From Betaproteobacteria bacterium (lineage in GTDB: Bacteria; Pseudomonadota; Gammaproteobacteria; Burkholderiales; Casimicrobiaceae), in assembly GCA_004293675.1 (NCBI GenBank), contig READ01000014.1:62001-126000 (forward strand): 64,000 bases of DNA. Reading direction: 5' to 3'. A model generated the notes under the pieces. That model was not told where the DNA came from, ran no database searches, and saw only the letters and a list, made by a program, of their open reading frames with translations. The position numbers and the translations under genes were made by a program. This document shows, piece by piece, positions 7,602 through 16,690 of this stretch. Positions within the stretch are counted from its first letter, which is position 1; every line of letters starts with the position of its first letter.

Positions 7602-9452
7602 GTGAGTGTGATTGAACCCGCAGCGCCATCGTCTGGCGCGGCGAGATGGGCGGCGCGCTTCATGCTGCCCATCGAGCTCATCAGCGCTGCACTGCTGACA
7701 CTGATTATTGTGCTGCTCTTAGTGGGCGTCGTTGCTCGCTACGCGCTGTCGCTCCCGGTGGTGTGGATTGACGAAATTGTTTCGCTCTCCTTCATCTGGC
7801 TGGCGCTCTTGGGGGCGGTGCTCGCGATGCATCGCAACGAACATCTACGCTTGACGTGGTTGGTTGAGCGCGTTGATTTGCGTTGGCGTGGTTATGTACA
7901 AGCCTTTGCGCTCGTCGCCGTTGCCGTCACGCTACTCGTGCTGACACCGCAAGCCTATGAATACATGATCGACGAATGGCCGGTGCGAACCCCGGAGCTG
8001 GGCTGGCCCAATGCGTTTCGTGTAGCGGCGATCTTCTTTAGCGTCGTGGCGATGCTCCTACTGATCGTCACCTTCGCGCTGCAAACGGTTAAGCCGCGTG
8101 AGCTCATCGTTGCAGCGCTGGTCGTTGGCGCTGTGGCGCTGTTGTGTTGGCTCGGGTCGGGCACGCTGAGAACCCTAGGCAACTGGAATCTGCTCATCTT
8201 TTTGTTTGGTCTTGTCACGCTCGGGTTGGCGGCGGGCGTACCCATTGGATTTTGCTTTGGCTTAGCGGTGCTCGCGTATTTGGGCTTTGCCACGACCGTG
8301 CCGTTGACGGTGGTGATCGGCCGCATGGACGAAGGTATGTCGAGCATCATTTTGGTGTCAGTGCCGATTTTTGTGATGCTTGGCTGTGTGCTCGACAGCA
8401 CTGGGATGGGGAAGGCGATTGTGGACGTGTTGGCGTCACTGCTCGGACACATCAAAGCGGGTATGTCTTACGTGTTGCTCGGGTCGCTCTTCATCGTGTC
8501 GGGCATTTCGGGATCTAAGGTGTCTGACATGGCCACCGTCGCTCCGGCGCTCTTTCCGGAAATGAAACGGCGCGGGCACAGACCTAAGGAAATGGTGGCG
8601 CTGCTCGCCACCGGGGCCGCTATGGCTGATACGGTGCCACCGAGCATCGTGCTCATCGTGTTGGGATCAGTCGCCGGTGTGTCGATCGCTGGGCTTTTTC
8701 AAAGCGGCTTTGTGGTGGCAATGGTGCTCTTGCTGGCGCTGCTGATTTTGGCGCGTTGGAACGCTCGAAACGAAGACATGACGGGCGTGAAGCGCGCGCC
8801 TTGGATGACCGTGGGGCGATTGCTATTGCTGGCCGCGCCCGCGTTGATCCTGCCATTTTTGATTCGCAGCGCCGTCGGCGGTGGCGTGGCTACAGCCACC
8901 GAAGTCTCAACGCTTGCAGTGCTGTACGCGCTGGTGATCGGCAAGCTGCTCTACGGCGGACTAAGTGGTAAACAGGTCTACCGAATGCTTGTCGATACAG
9001 CGGCGTTGAGTGGCGCGATTTTGCTAATTCTGGGCACCGCGTCGGCCATGGCGTGGGCGATTGCGCAAAGCGGATTGGTGCAACAACTCTCGGTGTTTTT
9101 AACCACCTTGCCCGGCGGTGTGTGGGCCTATTTGGCCGTAACCATCGTGGTGTTTCTGGTGCTTGGCTGCATTCTTGAAGGTCTTCCGGCGATTTTGCTT
9201 CTGGCCCCCATCATGTTTCCCATCGCCAAGAAACTCGGCATTCACGACGTTCACTACTCGATGGTCGTCGTAACGGCGATGAACATTGGGCTCATGATGC
9301 CCCCGATTGGTGTTGGCTTCTATGTGGCTTGCCGAATTGGTGATGCATCCCCTGATGAAGTGATGGGCGCAATATGGTCCTACTTAGCCGCGCTGATGGC
9401 AGGGCTGGTGGTGATTGCAGCGGTCCCGTGGGTGTCAACGGTGGCGTTGTAG
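7602..9452 (+). CDS. Fused TRAP transporter small and large permease (DctQM)
   Basis: This protein fuses the two membrane parts of a TRAP transporter. Residues of about 1-165 are the DctQ-like part with four hydrophobic segments and the motif WIDEIVSLSFIWLALLGA. From about 190 on is the DctM part with many hydrophobic segments, including VPIGFCFGLAVLAYLGFAT and MMPPIGVGFYVACRIG. The start is GTG at 7602 (nine bases after the receptor stop); another GTG lies two codons on. The 616-residue length fits a natural QM fusion. It is the last gene of the run; the neighbour downstream is convergent. Confidence 0.92.
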   Translation: MSVIEPAAPSSGAARWAARFMLPIELISAALLTLIIVLLLVGVVARYALSLPVVWIDEIVSLSFIWLALLGAVLAMHRNEHLRLTWLVERVDLRWRGYVQAFALVAVAVTLLVLTPQAYEYMIDEWPVRTPELGWPNAFRVAAIFFSVVAMLLLIVTFALQTVKPRELIVAALVVGAVALLCWLGSGTLRTLGNWNLLIFLFGLVTLGLAAGVPIGFCFGLAVLAYLGFATTVPLTVVIGRMDEGMSSIILVSVPIFVMLGCVLDSTGMGKAIVDVLASLLGHIKAGMSYVLLGSLFIVSGISGSKVSDMATVAPALFPEMKRRGHRPKEMVALLATGAAMADTVPPSIVLIVLGSVAGVSIAGLFQSGFVVAMVLLLALLILARWNARNEDMTGVKRAPWMTVGRLLLLAAPALILPFLIRSAVGGGVATATEVSTLAVLYALVIGKLLYGGLSGKQVYRMLVDTAALSGAILLILGTASAMAWAIAQSGLVQQLSVFLTTLPGGVWAYLAVTIVVFLVLGCILEGLPAILLLAPIMFPIAKKLGIHDVHYSMVVVTAMNIGLMMPPIGVGFYVACRIGDASPDEVMGAIWSYLAALMAGLVVIAAVPWVSTVAL

Positions 9453-9639
9453 TGCGCTCGGTGTTGGGAGCCAGCGCTGATACTGTGGTGTTCAACGCCG
9501 CTATCGGCGGCTGTGCTGAGGGTGCCCCGTCGCGGCGGTTCACTTGCGTGACATTTCCTATTCCGGTTCGTCAGACGAATTCGGCACGGCATGGCAAGCA
9601 CTTTTGAGTCATCGTGACAACAAGAAAGTAATAAGCGCC

Positions 9640-10818
9640 TCACCCCAACGACGGATGCAATCCCTGTGGCACGGGTCGCAGTGGGTTTTCGTCAAACGCG
9701 AATAGATCGCAGGCGGCACCCAGCCCACGTTCGTTGGGGATGACAAATTGGCCGTTGACCAGTGCGGGATGGTCGTTGAACACCATCGTGTGAAACAGTT
9801 CGCTTTCGCCAAACTGATACTCCAGCAAATCGCAGTTCGATGAAATCGCGCACGCCTGCAGCGATGCGTAATTGCACATGGGCCCGGTGGGATTGTGCGG
9901 CGCGGTGTGTACATTGTGTTGGCGGGCGAGCTCGGCGATATCTAACAGCGCGTTGATGCCGCCGCAATACTTTACGTCGGGCATGATGGTGTCGTACAAG
10001 CCGCCCGCGACAAATGGCCGAAATCCGCGCACGCCCATTTGCATTTCGGCGCCTGCCAAACGCACGCCCATGTCGTTGGCGCGCCGGCGAAGTGCGGCAA
10101 TCGCTGCATGTTGCTCAACGTGTTCGCTGACCGGGCACTCAAACCAATCGATTCGCGCGTCCATCAATCGATCGAGTACCGCGGCGGCGGCGGTGGGGCT
10201 GAACCGCCAATGACAATCCACTTTCACCGAAATCGCACGGCCGACCGCTTCGCGCACGGCGTAGACACGAGCAATACCATCGTCGATCAATCGTCGGGCA
10301 ATTTCGAGATCGCAATTGCTGGGTAAGACGCCGTCAAATGGCGCGATCTTGACGCCGAGAAATCCGGCCGTCACAGCCGCTCTCGCGCTGGCCGCAAAAC
10401 CGGCGGGCGTGCGAGGTTGGGCGGCGCGATTAATGTTGGCGTACACCGCAACGTGGGTGCGCTCAATGGCTAGATTTCGCTCCTCGGCCAAGAGCGCGTA
10501 AACGCTTTTGCCACGGTAGCGCGCTGCGGCATCGATGAGCGCCACTTCGGTGGCGCTCTTCACCGAATGCGCGATCAATCCGCCCGGCGAATGCGGATAG
10601 GATTCGCACAACAGCGCCACGTCAGCGGCGGTGTGAAAGACCTTGCCAATCAGCGATGCGCCGAATTCGGTGGCGTAGCGATCCTGAACGCGCTCCCAAC
10701 CGTTGAGCGAGCATTCGCCCCAGCCAATGCTGCCGTCGCCGAGCTCGATGCGAACGAAACTCCAATTCGTTTTTGAATTGATGTGAATGCTGTGGAAGCT
10801 GAACGAACTAATATGCAT
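9640..10818 (-). CDS. Enolase-superfamily dehydratase/racemase (mandelate racemase family)
   Basis: The protein belongs to the mandelate racemase/muconate lactonizing group, which abstracts a proton next to a sugar-acid or acid carboxylate using Mg2+. Candidate metal ligands are the Asp in VKVDCHWRF, the Glu in WFECPV and the Glu in LAGAEMQMG; MPDVKYCGG and the His in TAPHNPTGP are the general acid-base region. The DCH pattern resembles the D-galactonate dehydratase branch. I used the ATG at 10818 (392 residues); the frame extends 20 residues further to 10878 but that part looks noncoding. It is divergent from a Bug-type receptor gene, which suggests a shared sugar-acid pathway. The exact substrate is unknown. 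Confidence 0.82.
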   Translation of the reverse strand: MHISSFSFHSIHINSKTNWSFVRIELGDGSIGWGECSLNGWERVQDRYATEFGASLIGKVFHTAADVALLCESYPHSPGGLIAHSVKSATEVALIDAAARYRGKSVYALLAEERNLAIERTHVAVYANINRAAQPRTPAGFAASARAAVTAGFLGVKIAPFDGVLPSNCDLEIARRLIDDGIARVYAVREAVGRAISVKVDCHWRFSPTAAAAVLDRLMDARIDWFECPVSEHVEQHAAIAALRRRANDMGVRLAGAEMQMGVRGFRPFVAGGLYDTIMPDVKYCGGINALLDIAELARQHNVHTAPHNPTGPMCNYASLQACAISSNCDLLEYQFGESELFHTMVFNDHPALVNGQFVIPNERGLGAACDLFAFDENPLRPVPQGLHPSLG

Positions 10819-10853
10819 GGCGGAAATACATCTACATCTCAAGGATCCGAGCT

Positions 10854-11834
10854 TTGAAATATTTTCTTCGCTTCTCAAGTCTGCTTGCTGTCACTGCAAT
10901 GATCGGCACTACTGCAATGATCGTTGACGCACAAACGGCGTTCCCGTCCAAGCCGGTCAAAATCATCGTGCCCAGCGCGCCAGGCGATGGCTCGGATTTG
11001 CTTGCTCGCATGCTCGCACAAAAACTCTCCGAGCGTTGGGCGCAACCGGTGACCGTTGAGAATCGCCCGGGTGCCGGTGGCGTGGTCGGAACTGAGGCAG
11101 CAGCGAAGTCTGCGCCCGATGGCTACACAGTCATTTTGGGCAACGCGGGCTCGCACGCCATCAATCAAGCGCTCTATCCAAAATTGCCCTACGACGTGAC
11201 TCGTGATTTCGCGCCGATTAGCTTGGTCGGTTCAGCGCCCAATGTGTTTGTGGTGAACCCCGGCGTGCCCGCAAACACGGTGGCTGAGTTCATCGCGCTG
11301 GCGAAAAAAGAGCCCGGAAAGTACGCGTTTGCGTCGGGCGGCAATGGATCTTCGGCGCACCTCAACGGCGAAATGCTCAAAGCATTTGCCGGGATCGAGA
11401 TGACTCATGTGCCCTACAAAGGCGCCAATCCGGCCATCACCGACGTGATCGGCGGGCAGGTGCAATTGATGATCGGCAACTTGCCGCCGATCTTGCCGCA
11501 CATCAAATCTGGAAAGCTTCGCGCGCTGGGCGTGACGACCGTGAAGCGATTCGGTGCCGTGCCCGATCTAGCGCCCGTGGCGGATACCGTGCCCGGTTAC
11601 GAATCGCTCGCGTGGTTTGGATTGTTTGCACCGTCGGCGGTCGCCAAAGACATCGTCAACAAATGGCACATTGATACCGCGGCTGTACTCGCGCTGCCCG
11701 ATGTCAAAGAAAAAATCACCCAAATGGGCTTTGATGTCGTCGCCAATCGCCCCGATGAATTCGCCGCCATCGTGAAATCCGACATCGCAAAGTGGCAAAA
11801 CGTGGTGAAGCGTTCTGGAGCGAAGGCGGATTAG
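10854..11834 (+). CDS. Tripartite tricarboxylate transporter receptor (Bug/TctC family)
   Basis: This is a periplasmic solute receptor of the Bug family, which is greatly expanded in betaproteobacteria. A signal peptide covers about residues 1-26, ending at VDAQ. The mature domain starts FPSKPVKIIVPSAPGDGSD and contains VENRPGAGGVVGTEAAAKS and the family HVPYKGANPAITDVIGGQ. The start codon is TTG with AAGGA nine bases upstream; the ATG options lie inside the signal peptide. The length is 326 residues. It is an orphan receptor without TctA/TctB genes in the window. Divergence from the enolase-superfamily gene suggests a common substrate, which is inference. Confidence 0.93.
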   Translation: MKYFLRFSSLLAVTAMIGTTAMIVDAQTAFPSKPVKIIVPSAPGDGSDLLARMLAQKLSERWAQPVTVENRPGAGGVVGTEAAAKSAPDGYTVILGNAGSHAINQALYPKLPYDVTRDFAPISLVGSAPNVFVVNPGVPANTVAEFIALAKKEPGKYAFASGGNGSSAHLNGEMLKAFAGIEMTHVPYKGANPAITDVIGGQVQLMIGNLPPILPHIKSGKLRALGVTTVKRFGAVPDLAPVADTVPGYESLAWFGLFAPSAVAKDIVNKWHIDTAAVLALPDVKEKITQMGFDVVANRPDEFAAIVKSDIAKWQNVVKRSGAKAD

Positions 11835-11855
11835 CCGGGCGCGAGTTTTCAAAAT

Positions 11856-11976
11856 AGCTTTTTATAGCAACGCCATAAGTAATAAGGCGTATCGATCAAT
11901 TGCAATACTTTTTGAATGGCACATAATTTCGACTTAATGCCTTATTTTTTAAGGCATGGCGGGGTTAAGTTTGACT
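11856..11976. repeat. AT-rich paired-hairpin intergenic element, copy A
   Basis: The element opens with AGCTTTTTATAGCAAC, then a hairpin CGCC...GGCG (11871-11889), an AT-rich spacer, a second hairpin TGCCTTA-TAAGGCA with a perfect 7-bp stem, and ends near GGTTAAGTTTG. The same order is found at 20583, 32503, 43354 and 59712 and in a degenerate form at 48529. It sits between the Bug receptor gene and the GntR regulator gene. Confidence 0.6.
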
Positions 11977-12044
11977 GTAAGGTGCCCGTTATCTCAAGGG
12001 TTTGCCAGTTGTGTCATCGTCCTCAGGCGGTTATGATTTGAGTC

Positions 12045-12872
12045 ATGTTGTCTGACAACCAAACACTTTCTACCGTATTACCGCACGTTGCTCGCGCGCT
12101 CGCAGATGCTGGGCTGGCCGCTCATGCCGGCAATGGGATGAACGCGATTGATCGCCCCAGTTCGCTGGCCGACGAGGCGTATGGGCGCCTGTCCTTGCAG
12201 CTCGATATGAATTTGTGGAAGGTCGGCGAAAAGCTGCCCACCGAAATGGCGCTCGCTGAATCGCTCGGTGTGTCGCGGCCGGTGATTCGTGAGGCACTGG
12301 CGCGGCTTCGGGCTGATGGGCGAATCGAAACGCGGCAAGGCGCGGGCGCGTTTGTGGCCGATCGCAACAAGCTCGCTGCGTTTCGCATGGTTGCACAGGC
12401 CAAACATCAAAGCGATGCCGAAGCCGAACGCGAAGTGCTGGAGCTGCGGCAAATCGTTGAAGCGGGTGCAGCGGAGCTCGCCGCGCAGCGCCGCAATGAC
12501 GCCGATTTGATTGCGATTCGCGCAGCGCTTGAAGGCATGCATTCCGCGCTCGAGCAACGCACCGACGGCTCGGTTCACGATGATGCATTTCACTCAGCCA
12601 TAGCGCACGCATCGCACAATTCACAGATCGCAAAGTTCGTTGAATTCCTCGGCGCGCAGTTTTCCGATTCACGCAAAGCGACGTGGGACGATATTGGTTA
12701 CGGCGTGGGTATCGCGACCGTCGGACAAAGCGATCACGCAGCGATTTACAAGGCGATCGCGGCGGGCGACGGTGCCAAAGCCAAACGTATGTCTCATTCG
12801 CACGTGCAGCGGGCCATTGATCGAATTGATCAACGCATCGCCACTGAAAAAAGTACAAAAGGTAACGTATGA
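12045..12872 (+). CDS. GntR-family regulator with FCD domain (GlcC/LldR-like)
   Basis: This is a DNA-binding repressor or activator of the FadR subgroup. The winged-helix part, residues about 45-115, has LPTEMALAESLGVSRPVIRE as the helix-turn-helix and RLRADGRIETRQGAGAFV as the wing. The all-helical FCD effector domain occupies about 130-265. The gene overlaps the following glcD by four bases (ATGA), so it probably controls the glycolate/lactate cluster. The product has 275 residues, and the N-terminal 40 residues are unlike typical GntR starts; a later start is possible. Regulated operators were not identified. Confidence 0.88.
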   Translation: MLSDNQTLSTVLPHVARALADAGLAAHAGNGMNAIDRPSSLADEAYGRLSLQLDMNLWKVGEKLPTEMALAESLGVSRPVIREALARLRADGRIETRQGAGAFVADRNKLAAFRMVAQAKHQSDAEAEREVLELRQIVEAGAAELAAQRRNDADLIAIRAALEGMHSALEQRTDGSVHDDAFHSAIAHASHNSQIAKFVEFLGAQFSDSRKATWDDIGYGVGIATVGQSDHAAIYKAIAAGDGAKAKRMSHSHVQRAIDRIDQRIATEKSTKGNV

Positions 12873-14326
12873 AAGCCGCCACACTCTTTGAAGAACTCGC
12901 CGCGGTGCTGCCGCCCGCGAATTTGAAATTCGCGGAAGAGGAGATGCGTCCCTACGAATGCGATGGTTTGTCGATGTATCGCGCGCTGCCGAAATGTGTG
13001 GTGCTGCCAGAAAACGAGGCGCAAATCGCCGATATTCTTCGAATTTGCCACACGCATCGCGTGAGCGTGGTGGCGCGTGGTGCAGGTACGGGCCTGTCGG
13101 GCGGGGCGATGCCCGATCCGCAATCGGTGTTGCTATCGACCGCCAAGATGATGCGCGTGCTCTCGGTTGATCCGCTGGCTTGTACGGCGGTGGTGCAGCC
13201 TGGCGTCAGGAATCTCGCTATCAGCGAAACGGTCGCGCACCATGGCTTGTATTACGCGCCTGATCCGTCGTCGCAGATCGCGTGCAGCATCGGCGGCAAC
13301 GTTGCTGAAAATTCGGGTGGCGTGCACTGTCTGAAGTACGGATTGACGATTCACAACGTGCGCAAATTGCGTGTGGTGTTGATGACGGGCGACATCGTCA
13401 CCATCGGCAGCGACGGTCTTGATTCACCCGGCTACGATTTGCTCGCACTCATGATTGGTAGCGAAGGACTGCTGGGCATTGTGACGGAGGTCACGGTGAA
13501 GCTCACGCCAAAACCGCAGCTTGCGGTGGTTGCGATGGCCTCGTTCGCAACGGTTGAAGCAGCTGGTGCGGCGGTAGGCGACATCATCGCTGCCGGTGTG
13601 ATTCCCGCGGGCTTAGAAATGATGGATCGTATCGCCACCCGCGCGGTTGAGGATTTTGTACACGCTGGCTACGACTGCGAAGCGGCCGCCATTTTGCTCT
13701 GCGAAAGTGACGGCACGCCCGAAGAGGTGGCCGATGAAATCGCCCGTGTCTCCGAAGTGCTTCGCAAAGCGGGCGCGACTGATATTAAGGTTTCAAACAA
13801 CGAAGCGGAGCGGCTTCGCTATTGGAGCGGTCGCAAGAATGCGTTTCCCGCATCGGGACGAATTTCGCCGGATTACTACTGCATGGACGGCACGATTCCG
13901 CGTGCGCAGCTGCCGCGTGTATTGAACGAAATTGCAGTGCTGTCCGAGAAATATGGACTGCGCTGCGCCAACGTCTTCCACGCGGGCGATGGCAATTTGC
14001 ATCCACTCATCATGTTCGATGCCAACATCCCCGGTGAGCTGCAGCGCGCCGAAGATTTTGGCGCTGACATTCTGGAATTGTGCGTTGAGGTGGGCGGCAC
14101 GATCACTGGCGAACACGGTGTTGGCATTGAAAAAATTAATCAGATGTGCGTGCAGTTTTCGCCGAAAGAATTGACACGGATGCATGAGATTAAGCATGCG
14201 TTCGATGAGCATGCATTACTCAATCCCGGTAAAGCGGTGCCGACCTTGCATCGCTGCGCCGAGTTTGGAAAGATGAAAGTGTCTCAGGGCAAACCGATGC
14301 CGTTTGCTGATCTGGATAGGTTTTGA
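12869..14326 (+). CDS. glcD: Glycolate oxidase FAD-linked subunit GlcD
   Basis: GlcD is the flavin subunit that oxidises glycolate, or a related 2-hydroxy acid, to glyoxylate at the membrane with GlcE and GlcF. The FAD-binding PCMH-type domain (about residues 45-225) has VVARGAGTGLSGGAMPDPQS and NVAENSGGVHCLKYG. The C-terminal region has VFHAGDGNLHPLIMFD and GTITGEHGVGIEKI. The length of 485 residues is close to E. coli GlcD (499). It overlaps the GntR regulator stop, with AAAAGG as ribosome site. GlcE and GlcF follow downstream, separated by two other genes. Confidence 0.93.
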   Translation: MKAATLFEELAAVLPPANLKFAEEEMRPYECDGLSMYRALPKCVVLPENEAQIADILRICHTHRVSVVARGAGTGLSGGAMPDPQSVLLSTAKMMRVLSVDPLACTAVVQPGVRNLAISETVAHHGLYYAPDPSSQIACSIGGNVAENSGGVHCLKYGLTIHNVRKLRVVLMTGDIVTIGSDGLDSPGYDLLALMIGSEGLLGIVTEVTVKLTPKPQLAVVAMASFATVEAAGAAVGDIIAAGVIPAGLEMMDRIATRAVEDFVHAGYDCEAAAILLCESDGTPEEVADEIARVSEVLRKAGATDIKVSNNEAERLRYWSGRKNAFPASGRISPDYYCMDGTIPRAQLPRVLNEIAVLSEKYGLRCANVFHAGDGNLHPLIMFDANIPGELQRAEDFGADILELCVEVGGTITGEHGVGIEKINQMCVQFSPKELTRMHEIKHAFDEHALLNPGKAVPTLHRCAEFGKMKVSQGKPMPFADLDRF

Positions 14327-14338
14327 ACGATATTTTTT

Positions 14339-14439
14339 GACGCAGATTGGCGCAGATTCGAAGCAGATTAACGCAGATTTTCTTCGCTTGGTAATCAGCG
14401 TAAATCTGATTTAAATCTGCGCTAATCTGCGTCGAAGAA
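14339..14439. repeat. CGCAGATT-type short repeats forming a large inverted repeat
   Basis: The left half carries four direct copies of a CGCAGATT-like heptad-plus-spacer. The right half carries AATCTG copies in the reverse sense, so the whole can fold on itself. It lies in the 144-base gap between glcD and the second FAD oxidase. Repeats of this AATCTGCGTTAATCTGCG type are common in intergenic DNA of many proteobacteria. It is not a CRISPR because the units have no unique spacers. Confidence 0.75.
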
Positions 14440-14470
14440 ACACATCTTTGAATTAAATAGATCACAAACC

Positions 14471-15877
14471 ATGAACCTCACCTTCGAACGCCCCACTGAA
14501 ACGTCTGTCGCAACCACCGTCGAAGCACTTCGCAAAGACTTTGGCGACCGCGCTGTAACCACCCACGCCATTCGTGAGCAACACAGCCACGGCGAGGGCT
14601 TGCAGGATGCTGGCATGCCCGATGTGGTGGTGTTTCCAGAAACGAACGAAGAGGTTGCGAGCATCGTCAAGCTCTGTAATCAAGCGCGAATTCCAGTCAT
14701 TGCGTTTGGCACAGGTACGTCGCTAGAGGGGCATTTGAAAGCGTTGTACGGTGGCGTGTGCATCGATATGTCTCGTATGACCAAAGTGCTCGAAACGAAC
14801 ACCGAGGATCTTGATTGCCGCGTGCAAGCGGGTGTGACACGCGAACAACTCAACACTGAAATTCGCCACACGGGTTTGTTCTTTCCGATTGATCCGGGTG
14901 CTAACGCCAGCATCGGTGGCATGAGCGCAACGCGTGCCAGCGGCACCAACGCCGTGCGCTACGGCACGATGCGCGAAAATATTCTTGGGCTCACCGTTGT
15001 CACTCCGGACGGACGCATCATTCGTACCGGCACGCGCGCCAGAAAATCAAGCGCAGGTTACGACTTAACGCGGCTCTACATCGGCTCCGAAGGCACGCTC
15101 GGGATCATCACTGAAATTCAGTTGAAGCTCTACGGTGTACCTGAGCGCATCAGCGCTGCGGTGTGTCAATTCGATGGACTATCCAACGCGGTCAACACCG
15201 TCATCACCGCTATGCAAATGAGCATCCCGATGGCGCGAATCGAGCTGCTCGATGCGGTGCAAATGGACGCGTGCATGAAGTACAGCAAGCTCGAAGGCTT
15301 CGCGGCGAAGCCCACGCTATTCATGGAGTTTCACGGCACCGATGCTTACGTGGCTGAGCAGATCGAGCAGATGAAAGCGATCACTGCTGACTACGGCGGC
15401 AGCGACTACCGATTCGCCGACAAGCAGGAAGATCGCAGCAAATTGTGGAAAGCGCGGCATGATGCGTATTGGGCGGGTATGGCGTATTGCCCTGGAAAAC
15501 AGGCGTTTGCGACCGATAGCTGCGTGCCAATCTCACGGCTCTCAGATTGCATCGCCGCAGCCAAAGCCGAAGTCGACAAGAGCGGCCTCGTCTGCATGAT
15601 TGTTGGCCATGTCGGCGACGGGAACTTCCATGTGCAAATCACCTTCGATCCGAACGACAAAGACGAGCGCGCTCGCGCTGACAAAGTGGCCGAGCGAATC
15701 GCGCATATTGCCATTGAAATGGGCGGCACCTGTACCGGCGAGCACGGCATTGGCATTCATAAATTAGACGCGCTGAAAGTTGAGCACGGCGAAGCCGTGG
15801 ACGTGATGCGAACGATCAAAAAAGCGCTCGACCCCAACAACATCATGAACCCCGGAAAAACCATCCCCATGACCTGA
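14471..15877 (+). CDS. FAD-linked oxidase, D-lactate dehydrogenase (LDHD) type
   Basis: This is a second FAD-linked 2-hydroxyacid dehydrogenase in the cluster. The FAD-binding domain has VIAFGTGTSLEGHLKALYGG and FFPIDPGANASIGGMSATRA, then YIGSEGTLGIITEI. The C-terminal domain has MIVGHVGDGNFHVQI and GTCTGEHGIGIHKL. The pattern, including GASASIGG-like and DPGANASIGG, resembles mitochondrial LDHD more than GlcD. The length of 468 residues is normal. It shares only moderate motif similarity with the glcD product, so it is a paralogue rather than a recent duplicate. Its substrate is probably D-lactate or a similar acid, which is inference. Confidence 0.87.
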   Translation: MNLTFERPTETSVATTVEALRKDFGDRAVTTHAIREQHSHGEGLQDAGMPDVVVFPETNEEVASIVKLCNQARIPVIAFGTGTSLEGHLKALYGGVCIDMSRMTKVLETNTEDLDCRVQAGVTREQLNTEIRHTGLFFPIDPGANASIGGMSATRASGTNAVRYGTMRENILGLTVVTPDGRIIRTGTRARKSSAGYDLTRLYIGSEGTLGIITEIQLKLYGVPERISAAVCQFDGLSNAVNTVITAMQMSIPMARIELLDAVQMDACMKYSKLEGFAAKPTLFMEFHGTDAYVAEQIEQMKAITADYGGSDYRFADKQEDRSKLWKARHDAYWAGMAYCPGKQAFATDSCVPISRLSDCIAAAKAEVDKSGLVCMIVGHVGDGNFHVQITFDPNDKDERARADKVAERIAHIAIEMGGTCTGEHGIGIHKLDALKVEHGEAVDVMRTIKKALDPNNIMNPGKTIPMT

Positions 15878-15883
15878 GTCGGG

Positions 15884-15945
15884 ACGACGCTGCGCTAAGA
15901 CGTCGCTTCGCTAGGACGACGCGCTTTGCGCTAGGACGCAAAGCT
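15884..15945. repeat. Degenerate tandem repeat after the FAD oxidase gene
   Basis: Three imperfect units resembling CTTCGCTAGGACGACG follow one another directly after the stop codon. They end in a short hairpin, GCTTTGCG / CGCAAAGC. The unit length is about 16-20 bases. No gene or regulatory role is apparent. Confidence 0.5.
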
Positions 15946-16015
15946 TTGCCAGCAGTGCTTTGCTTTCTGTCCTGTGCTCGTCATTCGTCATTCGTCTCTC
16001 GCCCTGCCTTTAACC

Positions 16016-16690
16016 ATGTACACACTACTAATCGGCAACAAAAATTATTCATCGTGGTCGCTGCGGCCGTGGCTCGCGCTGCATGCGTTTGCTATTCCGT
16101 TTAACGAGGAGCGGTTTGTGTTCGACACCGCGGAATTCGCTGCGGAAATTCAGTCGCGGAAGCGCTCGCCCAATGGTCGGGTGCCTTGCTTGATCGACGG
16201 CGACACGGTGATTTGGGATTCGTTGGCGATTGTCGAGTACCTTGATGATTTGCATTCAGGCCTGTGGCCTGCTGCGGTCGCTGCTCGCGCACACGCCCGC
16301 AGCGCATGCGCGGAAATGCATTCCGGATTTCAAGCGCTCCGGCATTGGATGCCGATGAATGTGCGCCGCAGCTATCCCATTGCAACGCCGCGCGCCGATG
16401 TCCAACAAGACATTGATCGCATTCAAATGCTGTGGGGCGAGGCGAGAGAGCGCTTCGGTGCGCGTGGTCCGTTTCTCTATGGCGAGTTTTCTTTGGCTGA
16501 TTGCTATTACGCCCCGGTGGCGTTTCGCTTCACAACGTACGGCGTGAAATTAAATGCCGTATCAAGCGCCTACGTTTCGGCGATGCTCGCGCATCCGTCC
16601 ATGCAGCAATGGGCGGCCGATGCGCGCGCCGAAACCGAGATCGTTGATCACGAAGAACCCGAGTATCTCTACGAAAAGAATGCACCATGA
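16016..16690 (+). CDS. Glutathione S-transferase family protein
   Basis: The product of 224 residues has a thioredoxin-like N-terminal domain (about 1-80) with NKNYSSWSLRPWLALH and the cis-proline region NGRVPCLIDGDTVIWDSLAI. An alpha-helical C-terminal domain follows. The serine-rich SSWS motif resembles zeta/theta-like members. I chose the ATG at 16016; the frame is open from a GTG at 15974 but the upstream residues are not GST-like. It overlaps glcE by four bases (ATGA), so it is cotranscribed. Its link to glycolate oxidation is unclear. Confidence 0.88.
   Translation: MYTLLIGNKNYSSWSLRPWLALHAFAIPFNEERFVFDTAEFAAEIQSRKRSPNGRVPCLIDGDTVIWDSLAIVEYLDDLHSGLWPAAVAARAHARSACAEMHSGFQALRHWMPMNVRRSYPIATPRADVQQDIDRIQMLWGEARERFGARGPFLYGEFSLADCYYAPVAFRFTTYGVKLNAVSSAYVSAMLAHPSMQQWAADARAETEIVDHEEPEYLYEKNAP

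Noticed and set aside
12070-12882. Long 270-codon minus-strand frame antisense to the GntR regulator
   Set aside because: It is the complement of a well-supported regulator with helix-turn-helix motifs, is rich in Arg and His, and has no ribosome site.
14339-14439. CGCAGATT repeats as a CRISPR array
   Set aside because: The units are 7-10 bases with short spacers that are not unique, and no cas gene is present.
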